Source: Blastochloris sulfoviridis (GTDB taxonomy: Bacteria; Pseudomonadota; Alphaproteobacteria; Rhizobiales; Xanthobacteraceae). Taken from it: 64,000 nucleotides of DNA. The stretch spans positions 120,273-184,272 of the forward strand of contig NZ_VWPL01000004.1 of assembly GCF_008630065.1 (NCBI RefSeq). The letters run 5' to 3'. Position numbers and translations under genes: made by a program. The notes beneath the pieces were generated by a model that saw only the letters and a program-made list of their open reading frames with translations, made no database searches and was not told the origin of the DNA. Of this stretch, positions 20,869 to 32,138 are shown in pieces (position 1 is the stretch's first letter; every line of letters starts with the position of its first letter).

Positions 20869-21198
20869 ATGTCTCAGACGAACTATTCCGCGAATCCAGT
20901 CAGCAGCGATGCCCGTGCGATGATGATGTACGAGGCAAACAAGAAATCGATGCTGATCTCTTATCTCCTTTGGATTTTCTTCGGCGGTCTGGGCGGCCAC
21001 CGCTTCTATAATGGCAGGACTGGAACGGCCGTTGCTCAGCTCCTGCTTTCGATATTTGGCGTTCTGCTGTCCGGAGCCGGCGGCATCGGCCTGCTGTTGC
21101 TCCTGCCCGTCGCCATCTGGGTGATTGTCGACGCCTTCCTGATTCCCGGATGGGTTCGCAAGCAGAACACGCTACTCGCGGCGCAGCTGGCGTCGTAA
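20869..21198 (+). CDS. TM2 domain membrane protein
   Basis: The 109-residue protein has the TM2 pattern: helix 1 (about 28-48) ending in FFGGLGGHRFYNGRTGTAVA and helix 2 (about 60-85, LLLSIFGVLLSGAGGIGLLL). The DRF/HRF-like turn between the two helices defines the family. The N-terminus of about 25 residues is polar. The function of bacterial TM2 proteins is unknown. The ATG at 20869 has GGGGG nine bases upstream inside the hairpin described separately. It lies between dapD and dapE; nothing shows it is part of lysine synthesis. Confidence 0.85.
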   Translation: MSQTNYSANPVSSDARAMMMYEANKKSMLISYLLWIFFGGLGGHRFYNGRTGTAVAQLLLSIFGVLLSGAGGIGLLLLLPVAIWVIVDAFLIPGWVRKQNTLLAAQLAS

Positions 21199-21250
21199 CC
21201 GTCACCGGGATCGGTTGACGGCCGGTTCGCGGCGATAGACAACCGGCCAT

Positions 21251-22414
21251 ATGGTACGTGTCATCGACCCCCTGGCTTTCGCCCGCGCCCTGGTGCGGTG
21301 TCCCTCGGTCACGCCGGCCGAGGGCGGCGCGCTCGATCTGCTCGCCCGCACGCTCGCCCCGCTCGGCTTCGCCGTGCACCGCGTCACCTTCTCCGCCCCC
21401 GGCACGCCGGACGTCGAGAACCTCATCGCCACCCTCGGCGAGGGCCGGCCGCACCTCGTGTTCGCCGGCCACACCGACGTGGTGCCGCCCGGCGACGCGG
21501 CGGCCTGGAGCGCGCCGCCATTCGCGGGCGAGGTGATCGATGGCAGGCTCGTCGGCCGCGGCGCGGTCGACATGAAGGGCGGCATCGCCGCCATGGTGGC
21601 CGCAGCGAGCGAATTCCTCGCCGCACGGGATCTCAAGTCGGGCGGCACCCTCTCCTTCCTCATCACCGGCGACGAGGAAGGCCCGGCGATCAACGGCACG
21701 CAGAAGCTGCTCGACTGGGCGCGCGAGCGGGGCTTCGCCTTCGATCACTGCGTGCTCGGCGAGCCGACTTCGGTGGCCGAGCTCGGCGACACGCTGAAAG
21801 TGGGCCGGCGCGGCTCGCTGTCGGGCACGCTGGTGGTGGAGGGCACGCAGGGCCACGTCGCCTATCCCCACCGCGCCGACAATCCGATCCGGCGCCTCGC
21901 CCGCATCCTCAATCACCTCTACGCCCGCCCGCTCGACGGCGGCACCGCGCAGTTCCAGCCCTCGAATCTGGAATTCGTGTCGATCGACACTGGCAATCCG
22001 GCCTTCAACGTCATCCCGGCCAAGGTCGAGGCGCGCTTCAACATCCGCTTCAACGACCGCTGGACGCCGGCCAGCCTGCGCGCCCACATCGAGGCCGAGA
22101 TCGGGGTTGCCGCCCCGGTCGGCCGCTGGCGCGTCGCGTGGGACCCCACCGTGTCGGAATGCTTCCTCACCCCGGCCGGGCCGTTCACCCAGCTTGTCTC
22201 GGATGCGGTGTTCGAGACCACCGGCCGGCGGCCGGAACCCTCGACCGGCGGCGGCACCTCGGATGCGCGCTTCATCAAGTCGGCCTGCCCGGTGGTCGAG
22301 CTCGGGCTCGTCGGCACCACCATGCACCAGGTCGACGAGGCGGTGCCGGTGGCCGAGCTTCAGGCGCTCACGGCGATCTACCGCCGCATCCTGGAACGCT
22401 ATTTCGCCGGTTGA
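21251..22414 (+). CDS. dapE: succinyl-diaminopimelate desuccinylase
   Basis: A 387-residue M20 family metallohydrolase. Zinc ligands are seen in [12 protein letters not shown] (His), [10 protein letters not shown] (Asp), TGDEEGPA (Glu base and ligand), LGEPTSV (Glu) and [11 protein letters not shown] (His). It removes succinate from N-succinyl-LL-DAP, giving LL-DAP for lysine and peptidoglycan. The dimerisation lid (about 180-295) is present, so the enzyme is full length. It is downstream of dapD, with only the TM2 gene between them, and its stop is followed by a family C repeat. Confidence 0.95.
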   Translation: MVRVIDPLAFARALVRCPSVTPAEGGALDLLARTLAPLGFAVHRVTFSAPGTPDVENLIATLGEGRPHLVFAGHTDVVPPGDAAAWSAPPFAGEVIDGRLVGRGAVDMKGGIAAMVAAASEFLAARDLKSGGTLSFLITGDEEGPAINGTQKLLDWARERGFAFDHCVLGEPTSVAELGDTLKVGRRGSLSGTLVVEGTQGHVAYPHRADNPIRRLARILNHLYARPLDGGTAQFQPSNLEFVSIDTGNPAFNVIPAKVEARFNIRFNDRWTPASLRAHIEAEIGVAAPVGRWRVAWDPTVSECFLTPAGPFTQLVSDAVFETTGRRPEPSTGGGTSDARFIKSACPVVELGLVGTTMHQVDEAVPVAELQALTAIYRRILERYFAG

Positions 22415-22445
22415 GGCGGGTGCTGCGTGATCGGCTCGGCTTCTT

Positions 22446-22596
22446 CCCTCTCCCCTTGCGGGAGAGGGTGGAGAGACCGAGCGGCGCGAGGTCGAGCCGG
22501 GTGAGGGGTACATATTGCGAATGCTGGAAGATTTACCCCTCACCCGCCTCACGATCTGACGATCGCTCGGCACCCTCTCCCACAAGGGGAGAGGGG
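22446..22596. repeat. family C palindromic repeat, copy 1
   Basis: The left arm CCCTCTCCCCTTGCGGGAGA and GGGTGAGGGGT are mirrored by the right arm CCCCTCACCCGCCTC, then CACCCTCTCCCACAAGGGGA. It is about 150 bp, with arms that each form a small hairpin and together form a large one. It sits between the convergent dapE and CysZ-like genes. Copies 2 and 3 are at 36648 and 54869. Confidence 0.85.
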
Positions 22597-22612
22597 AACG
22601 AGCGCTCCTGCC

Positions 22613-23335
22613 TCACGTCTCGCCGCGCTCGGCCGAGATGATCTTGTGGACGTGCACCATGTAGACGGTGGCGAAGATCGGCGTGATCAGGCTGAGGATC
22701 GGCACCGACACCAGCGCCGCGATCGGCAGGCCGGCGAGGAACACCCGCCCGGCATGGGCGCGGCGCAGCGCCTGCGCCTCCTCGGGCGAGCGGAAGCGCA
22801 TCGCCACCATCTCGAAGTATTCGCGTCCCAAGAGGTAGGTGTTGGCCAGGAAGAACACCACGATGCCGATGCCGGCGATCAGCAGCGTCGGCAGCGCGGC
22901 GAGGTTGACCAGCAGCACCACGCCAAAGAACTTCGCCGCCTCCCACACCGCCACCCAGACAGGCAGGGCGCGGCCCGGCGGATGGTGGGGGTAGTCGCGC
23001 CGCTCCACCGTCTCGGCGACGTCGTCGGCGAACATGCTGGCCACCAGCGCGGTGACCGGCGGCACCAGGAAGACGAAGGCGATGAACAGGCCGAGCCCGG
23101 CCAGCACCGCCACCACCCCTTCGGCCACGCCGATCGGTCCGGCATAGCCGCCGCCCGACAGGGCCAGCAGCCAGTCAGCGCCGCGGTCGACGAACCACAC
23201 CATCGACCGGTGCAGCGCTACCGCGCCGATCAGCAGCAAGCCGGTGGCCAAGCCGATCGACCTCCACAGCACGCCGCGCAGCGCCGGACTGAGGGTCTGG
23301 CGCAGCGCGCGGATCGCAGCCTCGAACAGATTCAT
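22613..23335 (-). CDS. EI24/CysZ-like membrane protein
   Basis: The 240-residue protein has four or more membrane segments (about 25-45, 68-90, 130-160, 198-222) and the EI24 domain pattern: FLVPPVTALVASMFADDVAE after the second helix, and LLGREYFEMVAMRFRSPEEA before the last. The family includes CysZ, a sulfate permease, and is often annotated as a sulfate transporter family in rhizobia. Sulfate transport is an inference from the family; no other cys gene is near. The ATG at 23333-23335 begins MNLFEAAIRALRQT; upstream codons are not supported. Confidence 0.75.
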   Translation of the reverse strand: MNLFEAAIRALRQTLSPALRGVLWRSIGLATGLLLIGAVALHRSMVWFVDRGADWLLALSGGGYAGPIGVAEGVVAVLAGLGLFIAFVFLVPPVTALVASMFADDVAETVERRDYPHHPPGRALPVWVAVWEAAKFFGVVLLVNLAALPTLLIAGIGIVVFFLANTYLLGREYFEMVAMRFRSPEEAQALRRAHAGRVFLAGLPIAALVSVPILSLITPIFATVYMVHVHKIISAERGET

Positions 23336-23434
23336 ATGGGTCTCGCCCCCCCGAAACCGCGATGAGGTATGCCGGCGGCCCGTCGCCCGCAAGGGTGCAT
23401 CCAATAAGCCTGCGTGCTAGCGTTCGAAACTGAC

Positions 23435-24862
23435 ATGCTGATGAATCGCAGACATTTTCTGGTTGCCGGCGCGGCCGCGGCGGCAATGCCGGGCCGTGCG
23501 CTCGGCCAAGTCGCGGCGGCGGGCGAGGTCGACGTCGCCATCGTCGGCGCGGGTGCCGCCGGCCTCGCCGCGGCGCGGCGCGTCGCCAGCTACGGCCGCA
23601 CCTATGCGCTGACCGAGGCGCTCGACCGGGCGGGGGGACGGGCCCAGACCAATGCCACGACGTTCGGTCTGCCGTTCGACCTCGGGGCCGACCGGCTGTG
23701 GGGGCCGCGACGCAATCCGCTGGTCGAGATCGCCCGCGCCAACGGGCTCGACGCCGCCACCGCGCTGCGCCTGCAGCGCGTGCGCATCGGCTCGCGGGAC
23801 GCCCGCGACGCCGACGCCGAGGATTTCGCCAGCGCGCTGAGCCGCGCCAACCGCGCGATCCTCACCGCCGGCGAGCAGCGCACCGACATCGCCGCCGCCC
23901 GCGCCGTGCCCGACATCGGCGACTGGCTGCCGACCGTGTCGTTCCTGCTCGGCCCCACCTTCTCCAGCAAGGATCTCGACGAGGTCTCGGCCGCCGACTA
24001 CGCCCGCGCCGAGGAGCGCGACGAGGAGGCAGTCTGCCGCCAGGGGCTCGGCACCATCCTGGCGCTGGCCGCCGTGCCGCTCGCCGTTCAGCATTCGACG
24101 CCGGTCACCGAGATCGACTGGTCCGGCCGGCTGATCACGCTCGCCACCCCGCGCGGCACCCTGCGCGCCCGCGCCGTCGTGCTCACCGTGTCGACCGCGG
24201 TGCTGGCGGGCGGCACCATCCGCTTCAAGCCGGGGCTGCCGGCGGCGCTCGCCGGCGCCTGCCAGCGCCTGACGCTGGGCAGCTACAACCGCATCGGCAT
24301 CGAGCTGGCCGGCAATCCGCTGCGGCTGCGCGACGACGAGCGCGTGGTGTTCAAGGTGCCAAGCCCCGCCGCGATGACGCTGCGCGGCCGCGTCGGCGGC
24401 ACCGACCTCGCCGTTGCCGGCATCGGCGGGCGGGCGGGGCGCGAGCTGGAGCAGGCGGGCTCCGCGGCCATGGTGGCGTTCGTCACCGACACGCTGGCCG
24501 CCCATTACGGCGCCGGCATCCGCAAGGCCATCGGCCGCACCTTTGCCACCCGCTGGGGCCATGAGCCGACCATCCTGGGCGCGGTCTCGGCGGCGCCGCC
24601 CGGCGCCCAGCCGATGCGGCGCGCCCTCGCCCAGCCGATCGACAACCGGCTGTTCGTCGCCGGCGAAGCCAGCCACGAGACGCAGTGGGGCACCGTTGGC
24701 GGCGCCTGGCTGTCGGGCGAGCGGGCGGCCGACCAGGCGCTGCGGGCGGTCGGCGTCGCCATCCCGCTGCCGGCGAGTCCTGCCCCGCCCGCTCAACCCA
24801 AGCCGGAGCGGACGCCCAAGCGCCGCCAGCCGCGCCGCGATGACGTGCCGCGGCGCGACTGA
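23435..24862 (+). CDS. Tat-exported FAD-dependent amine oxidase
   Basis: A 475-residue flavin amine oxidase. A Tat signal is visible at the start: NRRHFLVAGAAAAAMPGRAL. The FAD Rossmann motif is VDVAIVGAGAAGLAAARR; the family's second motif GRAQTNATTFGLPFDLGADR follows; the C-terminal FAD contact reads LFVAGEASHETQWGTVGGAW. The last 30 residues are proline, arginine and lysine-rich and lie outside the fold. It should act in the periplasm after folding with FAD; the amine substrate is unknown. ATGs at 23435 and 23441 are both possible. It converges on gpmA. Confidence 0.8.
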   Translation: MLMNRRHFLVAGAAAAAMPGRALGQVAAAGEVDVAIVGAGAAGLAAARRVASYGRTYALTEALDRAGGRAQTNATTFGLPFDLGADRLWGPRRNPLVEIARANGLDAATALRLQRVRIGSRDARDADAEDFASALSRANRAILTAGEQRTDIAAARAVPDIGDWLPTVSFLLGPTFSSKDLDEVSAADYARAEERDEEAVCRQGLGTILALAAVPLAVQHSTPVTEIDWSGRLITLATPRGTLRARAVVLTVSTAVLAGGTIRFKPGLPAALAGACQRLTLGSYNRIGIELAGNPLRLRDDERVVFKVPSPAAMTLRGRVGGTDLAVAGIGGRAGRELEQAGSAAMVAFVTDTLAAHYGAGIRKAIGRTFATRWGHEPTILGAVSAAPPGAQPMRRALAQPIDNRLFVAGEASHETQWGTVGGAWLSGERAADQALRAVGVAIPLPASPAPPAQPKPERTPKRRQPRRDDVPRRD

Positions 24863-24863
24863 G

Positions 24864-24897
24864 CCGAAAAACCATTGATCTGAAAAGATTTTTTCGG
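24864..24897. terminator. bidirectional terminator-like hairpin between convergent genes
   Basis: CCGAAAAA and TTTTTTCGG form an A/T-rich stem usable in both directions, just after the amine oxidase stop and before the gpmA stop. It overlaps a remnant of family A (to about 24914, ending TTGCCGGAAGCCCTATCAG). Confidence 0.5.
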
Positions 24898-24912
24898 TTG
24901 CCGGAAGCCCTA

Positions 24913-25536
24913 TCAGCCCGCCAGATCCTGCCAGCTTTCCACCGTCGAATCGGCGTTGAGGCGGTAGACGATCGGCACGCCGGTGGCGAGCTCGCGCTTG
25001 AGGATGCCTTCCGGCGTCAGCCGCTCCAGCACCATCACCAGCGCGCGCAGCGAATTGCCGTGGGCCGAGACCAGCACGTGCCTGCCGCGCAGCACCTGCG
25101 GCAGGATCTCCTGGACGTAATAGGGCAGGGTGCGGGCCACGGTGTCCTTCAGGCTTTCGCCGCCGGGGGGCGCGATGTCGTAGGAGCGGCGCCAGATGTG
25201 CACCTGCTCCTCGCCCCATTTCTTGCGGGCGTCGTCCTTGTTGAGGCCGGTCAGGTCGCCATAGTCGCGCTCGTTCAGCCGCCAGTCGCGGATGGTCTCA
25301 AGCTCCGGCTGGCCGATCTCATCGAGCGCGAGGCGCAGCGTCTCCTGGGCGCGCGACAGGTCCGAGGTGAAGGCGATATCGAAGGTGAGACCGAGATTCT
25401 TCAGCTTGCGGCCGGCGGCCTTGGCCTCTTCGACGCCCAGCTCGGTGAGGCCGGGATCCTTCCAGCCGGTGAACAGGTTCTTCAGGTTCCAGTCGCTCTG
25501 GCCATGGCGGCAGAGCACGAGGAGGCGATCGCTCAT
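24913..25536 (-). CDS. gpmA: 2,3-bisphosphoglycerate-dependent phosphoglycerate mutase
   Basis: A 207-residue dPGM of the short alphaproteobacterial form. The phosphohistidine motif is [19 protein letters not shown] (His about residue 9); the catalytic glutamate is in [13 protein letters not shown]; the second histidine is in [16 protein letters not shown]. It interconverts 3- and 2-phosphoglycerate in glycolysis and gluconeogenesis. The usual 20-40-residue insertion of long-form enzymes is absent, as is common in this class. It lies 18 bp downstream of dapB on the same strand, so the two are co-transcribed. Confidence 0.94.
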   Translation of the reverse strand: MSDRLLVLCRHGQSDWNLKNLFTGWKDPGLTELGVEEAKAAGRKLKNLGLTFDIAFTSDLSRAQETLRLALDEIGQPELETIRDWRLNERDYGDLTGLNKDDARKKWGEEQVHIWRRSYDIAPPGGESLKDTVARTLPYYVQEILPQVLRGRHVLVSAHGNSLRALVMVLERLTPEGILKRELATGVPIVYRLNADSTVESWQDLAG

Positions 25537-25554
25537 CGGAAATCCTTGCGGTTG

Positions 25555-26370
25555 TCAGAAGTCTTTGAGGCCGAGCACGTCGGCCATCGAATAGAGGCCC
25601 GGCGCCTTGCCCCGCGCCCACTGCGCGGCCCGGAGCGCGCCACGCGCGAAGATCATGCGGTCCTCGGCCTTGTGGCCGAGCACGAGGCGCTCGGACGTGC
25701 CGGCGAAGATCACGTCGTGGTCGCCCACCACCGTGCCGCCGCGCAGCGCGGCGAAGCCGATGTCGCCCGCGTGCCGGGCGCCGGTGATGCCGTCGCGGCC
25801 GCGCACCGCCCGCTCGTCGAGGTCGACGCCGCGGCCCTCCGCCGCGGCCCTGCCGAGCAGCAGCGCCGTGCCGGAGGGGGCATCGACCTTCATGCGGTGA
25901 TGCATCTCGACGATCTCGATGTCGAAGTCCGGCCCGAGCGTCGCCGCGGCGCGCTTGACCAGCGCCGCCAGCAGGTTGACGCCGAGGCTCATATTGCCGG
26001 ACTTGACCAGCACGGTGCGTTCGGCCGCCGCCGCCAGCGCCGCCTCGTCCTCGGCCGAGAGGCCGGTGGTGCCGATGACGTGGAAGAGGCCGGCGTCGGC
26101 GGCGAGCCCAGCATGAAGCACGCTCGATTCGGGCGCGGTGAAATCGAGCACCCCGTCCGCGCCCTCGAAGGCCGCCTGCGGATCGTCGAGCACCGGCACG
26201 CCGAGCGCCGGCAGCCCGGCCAGCACACCGGCATCGCGCCCCAGCGCCGGAGACCCCGGGCGCTCGAGCGCGCCGGCCAGCGTCACGCCGTCGGCTTCCT
26301 CGATCGCGCGAATAAGGGCGCGTCCCATGCGCCCGCCGGCGCCCACCACCACCAGCCGCAGATCGGCCAT
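25555..26370 (-). CDS. dapB: 4-hydroxy-tetrahydrodipicolinate reductase
   Basis: A 271-residue DapB. The dinucleotide-binding loop is [17 protein letters not shown], and the catalytic and substrate motif is [19 protein letters not shown] (His pair about 158, Lys about 162, then the SGT loop). It reduces dihydrodipicolinate-type intermediate to tetrahydrodipicolinate, feeding dapD. GGGAGG lies close upstream of the ATG at 26368-26370, deciding the start over the ATG five codons earlier. It is followed by gpmA, a pairing common in rhizobia. Confidence 0.95.
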   Translation of the reverse strand: MADLRLVVVGAGGRMGRALIRAIEEADGVTLAGALERPGSPALGRDAGVLAGLPALGVPVLDDPQAAFEGADGVLDFTAPESSVLHAGLAADAGLFHVIGTTGLSAEDEAALAAAAERTVLVKSGNMSLGVNLLAALVKRAAATLGPDFDIEIVEMHHRMKVDAPSGTALLLGRAAAEGRGVDLDERAVRGRDGITGARHAGDIGFAALRGGTVVGDHDVIFAGTSERLVLGHKAEDRMIFARGALRAAQWARGKAPGLYSMADVLGLKDF

Positions 26371-26440
26371 CCCATCCTCCCGCATTGACGCCCGGGACTG
26401 TCGCGAGGCGCCTCGCGGAGTCAAGTCGCTTTCGGAGCGG

Positions 26441-26743
26441 TCAGCCGGGCTGCGGCCCGTCATAGCCCTCGATGACCACAACATCGACCTCGCAGCCGCG
26501 CAGCAGATACTGCTTGGCGTCCTGATACTCGGGCGAGGCGTAGCAGGCCTTCGCGGCCTCGATGCTCGGGAATTCCAGCACCACATTGTGGGCCCTGGAG
26601 GTGCCCATCCCCTCGAACGGGCCGCCGCGCACGATGAACCGGCCGCCGAACTTGGCGAACGCGATAGCGTTGCGCTTGCGGTATTCGTCGTAGAGCGAGG
26701 GGTCCTTCACATCGACCCGCGCGATCCAGTATCCCTTGGCCAT
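26441..26743 (-). CDS. DUF1330 domain protein
   Basis: The 100-residue protein is a single DUF1330 domain, a dimeric ferredoxin-like alpha/beta barrel fold: [20 protein letters not shown], then [13 protein letters not shown] and [20 protein letters not shown]. The family resembles EthD/ABM-type small proteins; no reaction is established. It has no signal peptide. It is 70 bp upstream of dapB on the same strand and may share its transcript. Confidence 0.85.
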   Translation of the reverse strand: MAKGYWIARVDVKDPSLYDEYRKRNAIAFAKFGGRFIVRGGPFEGMGTSRAHNVVLEFPSIEAAKACYASPEYQDAKQYLLRGCEVDVVVIEGYDGPQPG

Positions 26744-26920
26744 CGTCACCTCCAAGTGGTCATCGTCGTCCCGGTCAGGCGCCGGGATGCCTCGCAATCG
26801 GCGCACGAGCCGGGATGGCGAGACGAAAGGGTGCCGAGACGAAAGTGTGCTTGTCCTGCCGGCGGCCGAGGGGCTCGCAGCCTGGCTGTCCGCCCGGGAC
26901 GGCAGGCGGGGAGCGCCGCC

Positions 26921-27625
26921 TCAGATCGCGGCGGCCGCGGCGATCTCGCCGACGATGGCGTCGGCGGCGCGCTTGGGGTCGGGCGCGGCGATGATCGGGC
27001 GGCCGACGACGAGATAGTCCGCCCCCGCCCGGACGGCGGCGGCCGGTCCCACCACCCGCTTCTGGTCGCCCTTTGCGGCGCCGGCCGGGCGGATGCCCGG
27101 CGTCACCAGCGCCATGTCCGGGCCGACGATGGCCCGCACCGCGGCGGCCTCCGCCGCCGCGCAGACGATGCCGTCGACGCCGATCTCCTTGGCCTGGGCG
27201 GCCTGGCGCGCCACGGTCTCGGCGACCGAGCCCTGGATGCCGGCGGCGGCGAGATCGCCGTCGTCCCACGAGGTCAGCACCGTGACCGCGAGAATCCGCA
27301 GGTCGGAACTGCCGCGCCCGGCGACGGCGGCGCGCATGGTCTGGGGATAGGCGTGGACGGTGAGGAAGGACACGCCGAGCTCGGCGGCGCGCCGGGTGGC
27401 GCGCTCCACCGTGTTGCCGATGTCGTGCAGCTTGAGATCGAGGAAGACGTGATAGCCGGCCGCCGCCAGCTCGCCGGCAAACTCGATGCCGCCGGCCACC
27501 GCCAGCTCCAGGCCGATCTTGTAGAACACCGTCGATTCGGCCAGCGCCTCGACCAGTTCCTCGGCCTCGCCGACCGTCGGGACGTCGAGCGCAACGATGA
27601 GGCGTTCGCGAGCCGCTACGAGCAT
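26921..27625 (-). CDS. pyrF: orotidine 5'-phosphate decarboxylase
   Basis: A 234-residue OMP decarboxylase, a TIM barrel of group 1. The catalytic Asp-Lys array is [17 protein letters not shown] (about residues 60-76), and phosphate-binding parts are [10 protein letters not shown] and [13 protein letters not shown]. It makes UMP, the last step of pyrimidine synthesis. The ATG at 27623-27625 starts the conserved LIVALDV segment; the open frame further upstream runs through a family A repeat and is not coding. Confidence 0.95.
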   Translation of the reverse strand: MLVAARERLIVALDVPTVGEAEELVEALAESTVFYKIGLELAVAGGIEFAGELAAAGYHVFLDLKLHDIGNTVERATRRAAELGVSFLTVHAYPQTMRAAVAGRGSSDLRILAVTVLTSWDDGDLAAAGIQGSVAETVARQAAQAKEIGVDGIVCAAAEAAAVRAIVGPDMALVTPGIRPAGAAKGDQKRVVGPAAAVRAGADYLVVGRPIIAAPDPKRAADAIVGEIAAAAAI

Positions 27626-27654
27626 GGACCTTCGTTCCCTGTCCGCCTGAAGGC

Positions 27655-27776
27655 TGATACGCAAGCCGGCCCAAGGGCCGGGGTTCTGGATCCGGCGCGC
27701 CGAAAACCCTCGGTTGCGATTCGGATTTTCAGCGATCGGAACACGAAACGCCAGCCCCGCGGCCGGACCTCGCATC
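27655..27776. repeat. family A repeat, copy 6 (diverged)
   Basis: GATACGCAAGCCGGCCC, CGCCGAAAACCCTCGGTTGC and TCGGATTTTCAGCGATCGGA preserve the order of the family A unit, with a changed right end (GCCGGACCTCGCATC). It is upstream of pyrF and downstream of pmtA. Confidence 0.6.
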
Positions 27777-27843
27777 GGGCGACGGGCTGTGGGTCAGGCC
27801 GCCGCCGCGCGCCGAGCGATGCTGGCGTCGAGCAAACTCTAGC

Positions 27844-28440
27844 TCAGCCGCGGCGATAAACCCAGACCCGTGCCGGCGGCACGTTCATCCAGATTCGCGG
27901 GCTCACATGGGCGGAATAGTCGCCGGCATGCTTGGGGATCGGCGGCACCACCGCATAGGTGAACTGGATGAAGGGCGCGCCCGGATGCATCATCCGGAAC
28001 GCTGCGTCGAGCAGCGACAGCCGTTGCGGCAGCGGCTTGGTGAACAGCGGCAGCGACGACACCACCGCCGCGGCCGGCTCGGTGAGCTGGTGGTGCAGCG
28101 CCCGCGTCAGCGCATAGGCATCGCCCTGCACCACGGTGGCGGCCGGATAGCGGCGGGCCAGCAGGCGGCAGAACTGGTCGTTGAACTCCACCAGCACCAG
28201 CCGCTCGGTCGACAGGCCGCGGGCGATCAGCGCCTCGGTGACGGCGCCGGTGCCGGGGCCGAGCTCGATCACCGCCCCGGGTCGGGACAGATCGACCTGC
28301 TCGGCCATGGCGCGCGCGAGCGCGCGGCCGGAGGGTGCCACCGCGCCGGTGATCAGCGGACGCTGGAACCACGACTGAAGGAAGCGCACCTCGTCGTCGA
28401 GGCGCAGCGGCTTCTTCGCGTTAAAATTTCTTTGGAGCAT
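27844..28440 (-). CDS. pmtA: phospholipid N-methyltransferase
   Basis: The 198-residue protein has SAM motif I VIELGPGTGAVTEALIARG (about 55-73) and LVEFNDQFCRLLARRYP, as in the Sinorhizobium/Agrobacterium-type PmtA, plus an N-terminal amphipathic stretch (EVRFLQSWFQRPLITGAVAP) that places such enzymes on the membrane surface. PmtA methylates phosphatidylethanolamine, in up to three steps, to phosphatidylcholine, a lipid typical of this group of bacteria. The family assignment is good; how many methyl groups it adds cannot be seen. Confidence 0.83.
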   Translation of the reverse strand: MLQRNFNAKKPLRLDDEVRFLQSWFQRPLITGAVAPSGRALARAMAEQVDLSRPGAVIELGPGTGAVTEALIARGLSTERLVLVEFNDQFCRLLARRYPAATVVQGDAYALTRALHHQLTEPAAAVVSSLPLFTKPLPQRLSLLDAAFRMMHPGAPFIQFTYAVVPPIPKHAGDYSAHVSPRIWMNVPPARVWVYRRG

Positions 28441-28509
28441 GACCGGTTTCCGGACGGGCCCGGCGAGGTGACGAAAGGCTTAAACCGAGCGTTTGGGCCG
28501 GTCAAGGCA

Positions 28510-28529
28510 AGGGGCCCCGCAAGGCCCCT
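28510..28529 (-). terminator. hairpin right after dnaJ
   Basis: AGGGGCC and GGCCCCT form a 7-bp G/C stem starting at the base after the dnaJ stop codon. The following T run is poor, so termination efficiency is uncertain. Confidence 0.45.
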
Positions 28530-29663
28530 CTATTCGCGCATGCCGTCGAAGAAATCCCGCACCTTGGCGAAAAAGCCGGCGGATTCGGGATGGTTCTCCT
28601 TGGAGGAGGCGCGGTCGAACTCCTGCAGCAGCTCCTTCTGGCGCTTGGACAGCTTCTGCGGCGTCTCGATCACCACCTGGACGTACATGTCGCCGGAAGC
28701 CTTCGAGCGCAGCACCGGCATGCCCTTGCCCGGCAAGCGGAATCGCTTTCCGGACTGGGTGCCCTCGGGCACCTTAACCTTGGTCTTGCCGCCGTCGATG
28801 GTCGGCACCTGGAACTCGCCGCCGAGCGCGGCGGTGACCATCGAGATCGGCACCCGGCAGTAGAGGTCGGAGCCCTCGCGCTGGAAGAAGGGGTGCGGCT
28901 GGATCGACAGGAAGATATAGAGGTCGCCGTTCGGGCCGCCGCGCATCCCGGCCTCGCCCTCGCCGGCAAGGCGGATGCGGGTGCCGTCCTCGACGCCGGC
29001 CGGAATATTGACCGCCAGGTTGCGCTCGCGCGTCACCCGCCCGGCGCCGCCGCAGGCCTGGCAGGGGTCGTCGATCACCGTGCCGCGGCCCTGGCAGGTC
29101 GGGCAGGTGCGCTCCAGCGTGAAGAAGCCCTGCTGATGGCGGATGCGCCCGGCGCCGCCGCAGGTGCGGCAGGGGACCGGGCTGGTGCCGGGCGCCGCGC
29201 CCGAGCCCGAGCACGCCTCGCAGGCGACCGTGGTGGGGATGCGGATCTGGGCGCTCTTGCCCTTGAAGGCCTCGTCGAGCGTGATCTCCATGTTGTAGCG
29301 GAGATCGGCGCCGCGCTCGCGGCCCGGGGCGCGCGAGCGCGCCCGCCCGCCGACCCCGAACAGATCGTCGAAAATGTCGGCAAACGTGTTGGCGAAGTCG
29401 GAGCCGAAGCCGGCCGGCCCGGCCCCGCCCCCGCCGTGCTCGAAGGCGGCGTGGCCGAAGCGGTCATAGGCGGCGCGCTTCTGCTCGTCCTTCAGGATGT
29501 CGTAGGCTTCGTTGATTTCCTTGAAGCGATGCTCGGCGTCGGTGTCGCCCGGGTTGCGATCCGGGTGCCATTTCATCGCCAGCTTGCGGAATGCCGACTT
29601 GAGGTCCACGTGCGTCGCCTCGCGCGACACGCCCAGAACCTCGTAATAATCGCGCTTGGACAT
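28530..29663 (-). CDS. dnaJ: chaperone DnaJ
   Basis: A 377-residue full type I DnaJ. The J domain has the HPD triad in [10 protein letters not shown]; a Gly/Phe region follows (about 75-125); four zinc-binding CxxCxGxG repeats are present ([32 protein letters not shown]), then the substrate-binding C-terminal domains. It delivers unfolded clients to DnaK and triggers its ATPase. The ATG at 29661-29663 starts [11 protein letters not shown]; an upstream in-frame ATG at 29690 would add nine unconserved residues. It follows dnaK by 165 bp. Confidence 0.97.
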   Translation of the reverse strand: MSKRDYYEVLGVSREATHVDLKSAFRKLAMKWHPDRNPGDTDAEHRFKEINEAYDILKDEQKRAAYDRFGHAAFEHGGGGAGPAGFGSDFANTFADIFDDLFGVGGRARSRAPGRERGADLRYNMEITLDEAFKGKSAQIRIPTTVACEACSGSGAAPGTSPVPCRTCGGAGRIRHQQGFFTLERTCPTCQGRGTVIDDPCQACGGAGRVTRERNLAVNIPAGVEDGTRIRLAGEGEAGMRGGPNGDLYIFLSIQPHPFFQREGSDLYCRVPISMVTAALGGEFQVPTIDGGKTKVKVPEGTQSGKRFRLPGKGMPVLRSKASGDMYVQVVIETPQKLSKRQKELLQEFDRASSKENHPESAGFFAKVRDFFDGMRE

Positions 29664-29828
29664 GGTTTCAGTGCCGTGCATGTTCCGCACCGCCCCTCAG
29701 GACGCGTGCGGCGCACCCCTTTGCGAGGTGCGCCGGCCGAATGCGACCGATAAGGGGTGAAACGCCCCCGTCCCCTGGACGCCGGCTGTCGGCATGGAGG
29801 ACGAGGGCCATGGTCCGGTCTCCAGCGG

Positions 29829-31751
<1,923 letters not shown>

Positions 31752-32135
31752 TGCGGTAGCCTTCCTTCTGCAGCGGGCCGGCCGGGCCTTTTAGAGCACC
31801 CGGATGCTGGTGGAATCGCGAAGCGGCCGTAAAGCCCCGCCGCGTCCAACCAAAGCGCGGCCCCTCAAGGGTTCGGCGGCTATATAAGGAGCGGGGGTAA
31901 AGCCCACAAGAGGCGTGGCCGGGACGGTCCGCCCGCCGTCCCGGCCACGGGATACCTTTCGCGCCCCCCGGCCCGCAGTGCCGCGCCAATGCGTCCGGCA
32001 CGGGATCGAGATCATCCGGCTTCCGGTCGATCCCTCCGGGAGGCCGGAAACGGCTTTGCCGAAAACCCATTGTTCGCCAACGGGATTTTCGGCGATCGGA
32101 CCACGGCTTCGCGGCCCGACCTGCCGCAAACCGCA
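31752..32135. other. 384-bp gap holding the dnaK promoter and a family A repeat
   Basis: No gene is supported. The dnaK-proximal part holds the heat-shock promoter and an untranslated leader of about 120 bases; the distal part is a family A repeat (32022-32138) after the adenosine kinase stop. Confidence 0.6.
31881..31910 (-). promoter_or_regulatory. sigma-32-type heat-shock promoter of dnaK
   Basis: On the dnaK strand the -35 is CTTG (31907-31910) and, 18 bases on, the -10 is CTTATATA (31881-31888), matching the alphaproteobacterial RpoH pattern CTTG-N17/18-CYTATnT. It would start transcription near 31874. The call rests on pattern and position. Confidence 0.6.
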
Positions 32136-32138
32136 TCA
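32022..32138. repeat. family A repeat, copy 7
   Basis: CGGCTTCCGGTCGATCCCTC, GGCCGGAAACGGCTTTGCCG and GGGATTTTCGGCGATCGGAC are clear family A parts, ending GCCGCAAACCGCATCA. Its right end supplies the stop codon region of the adenosine kinase gene. Confidence 0.75.
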
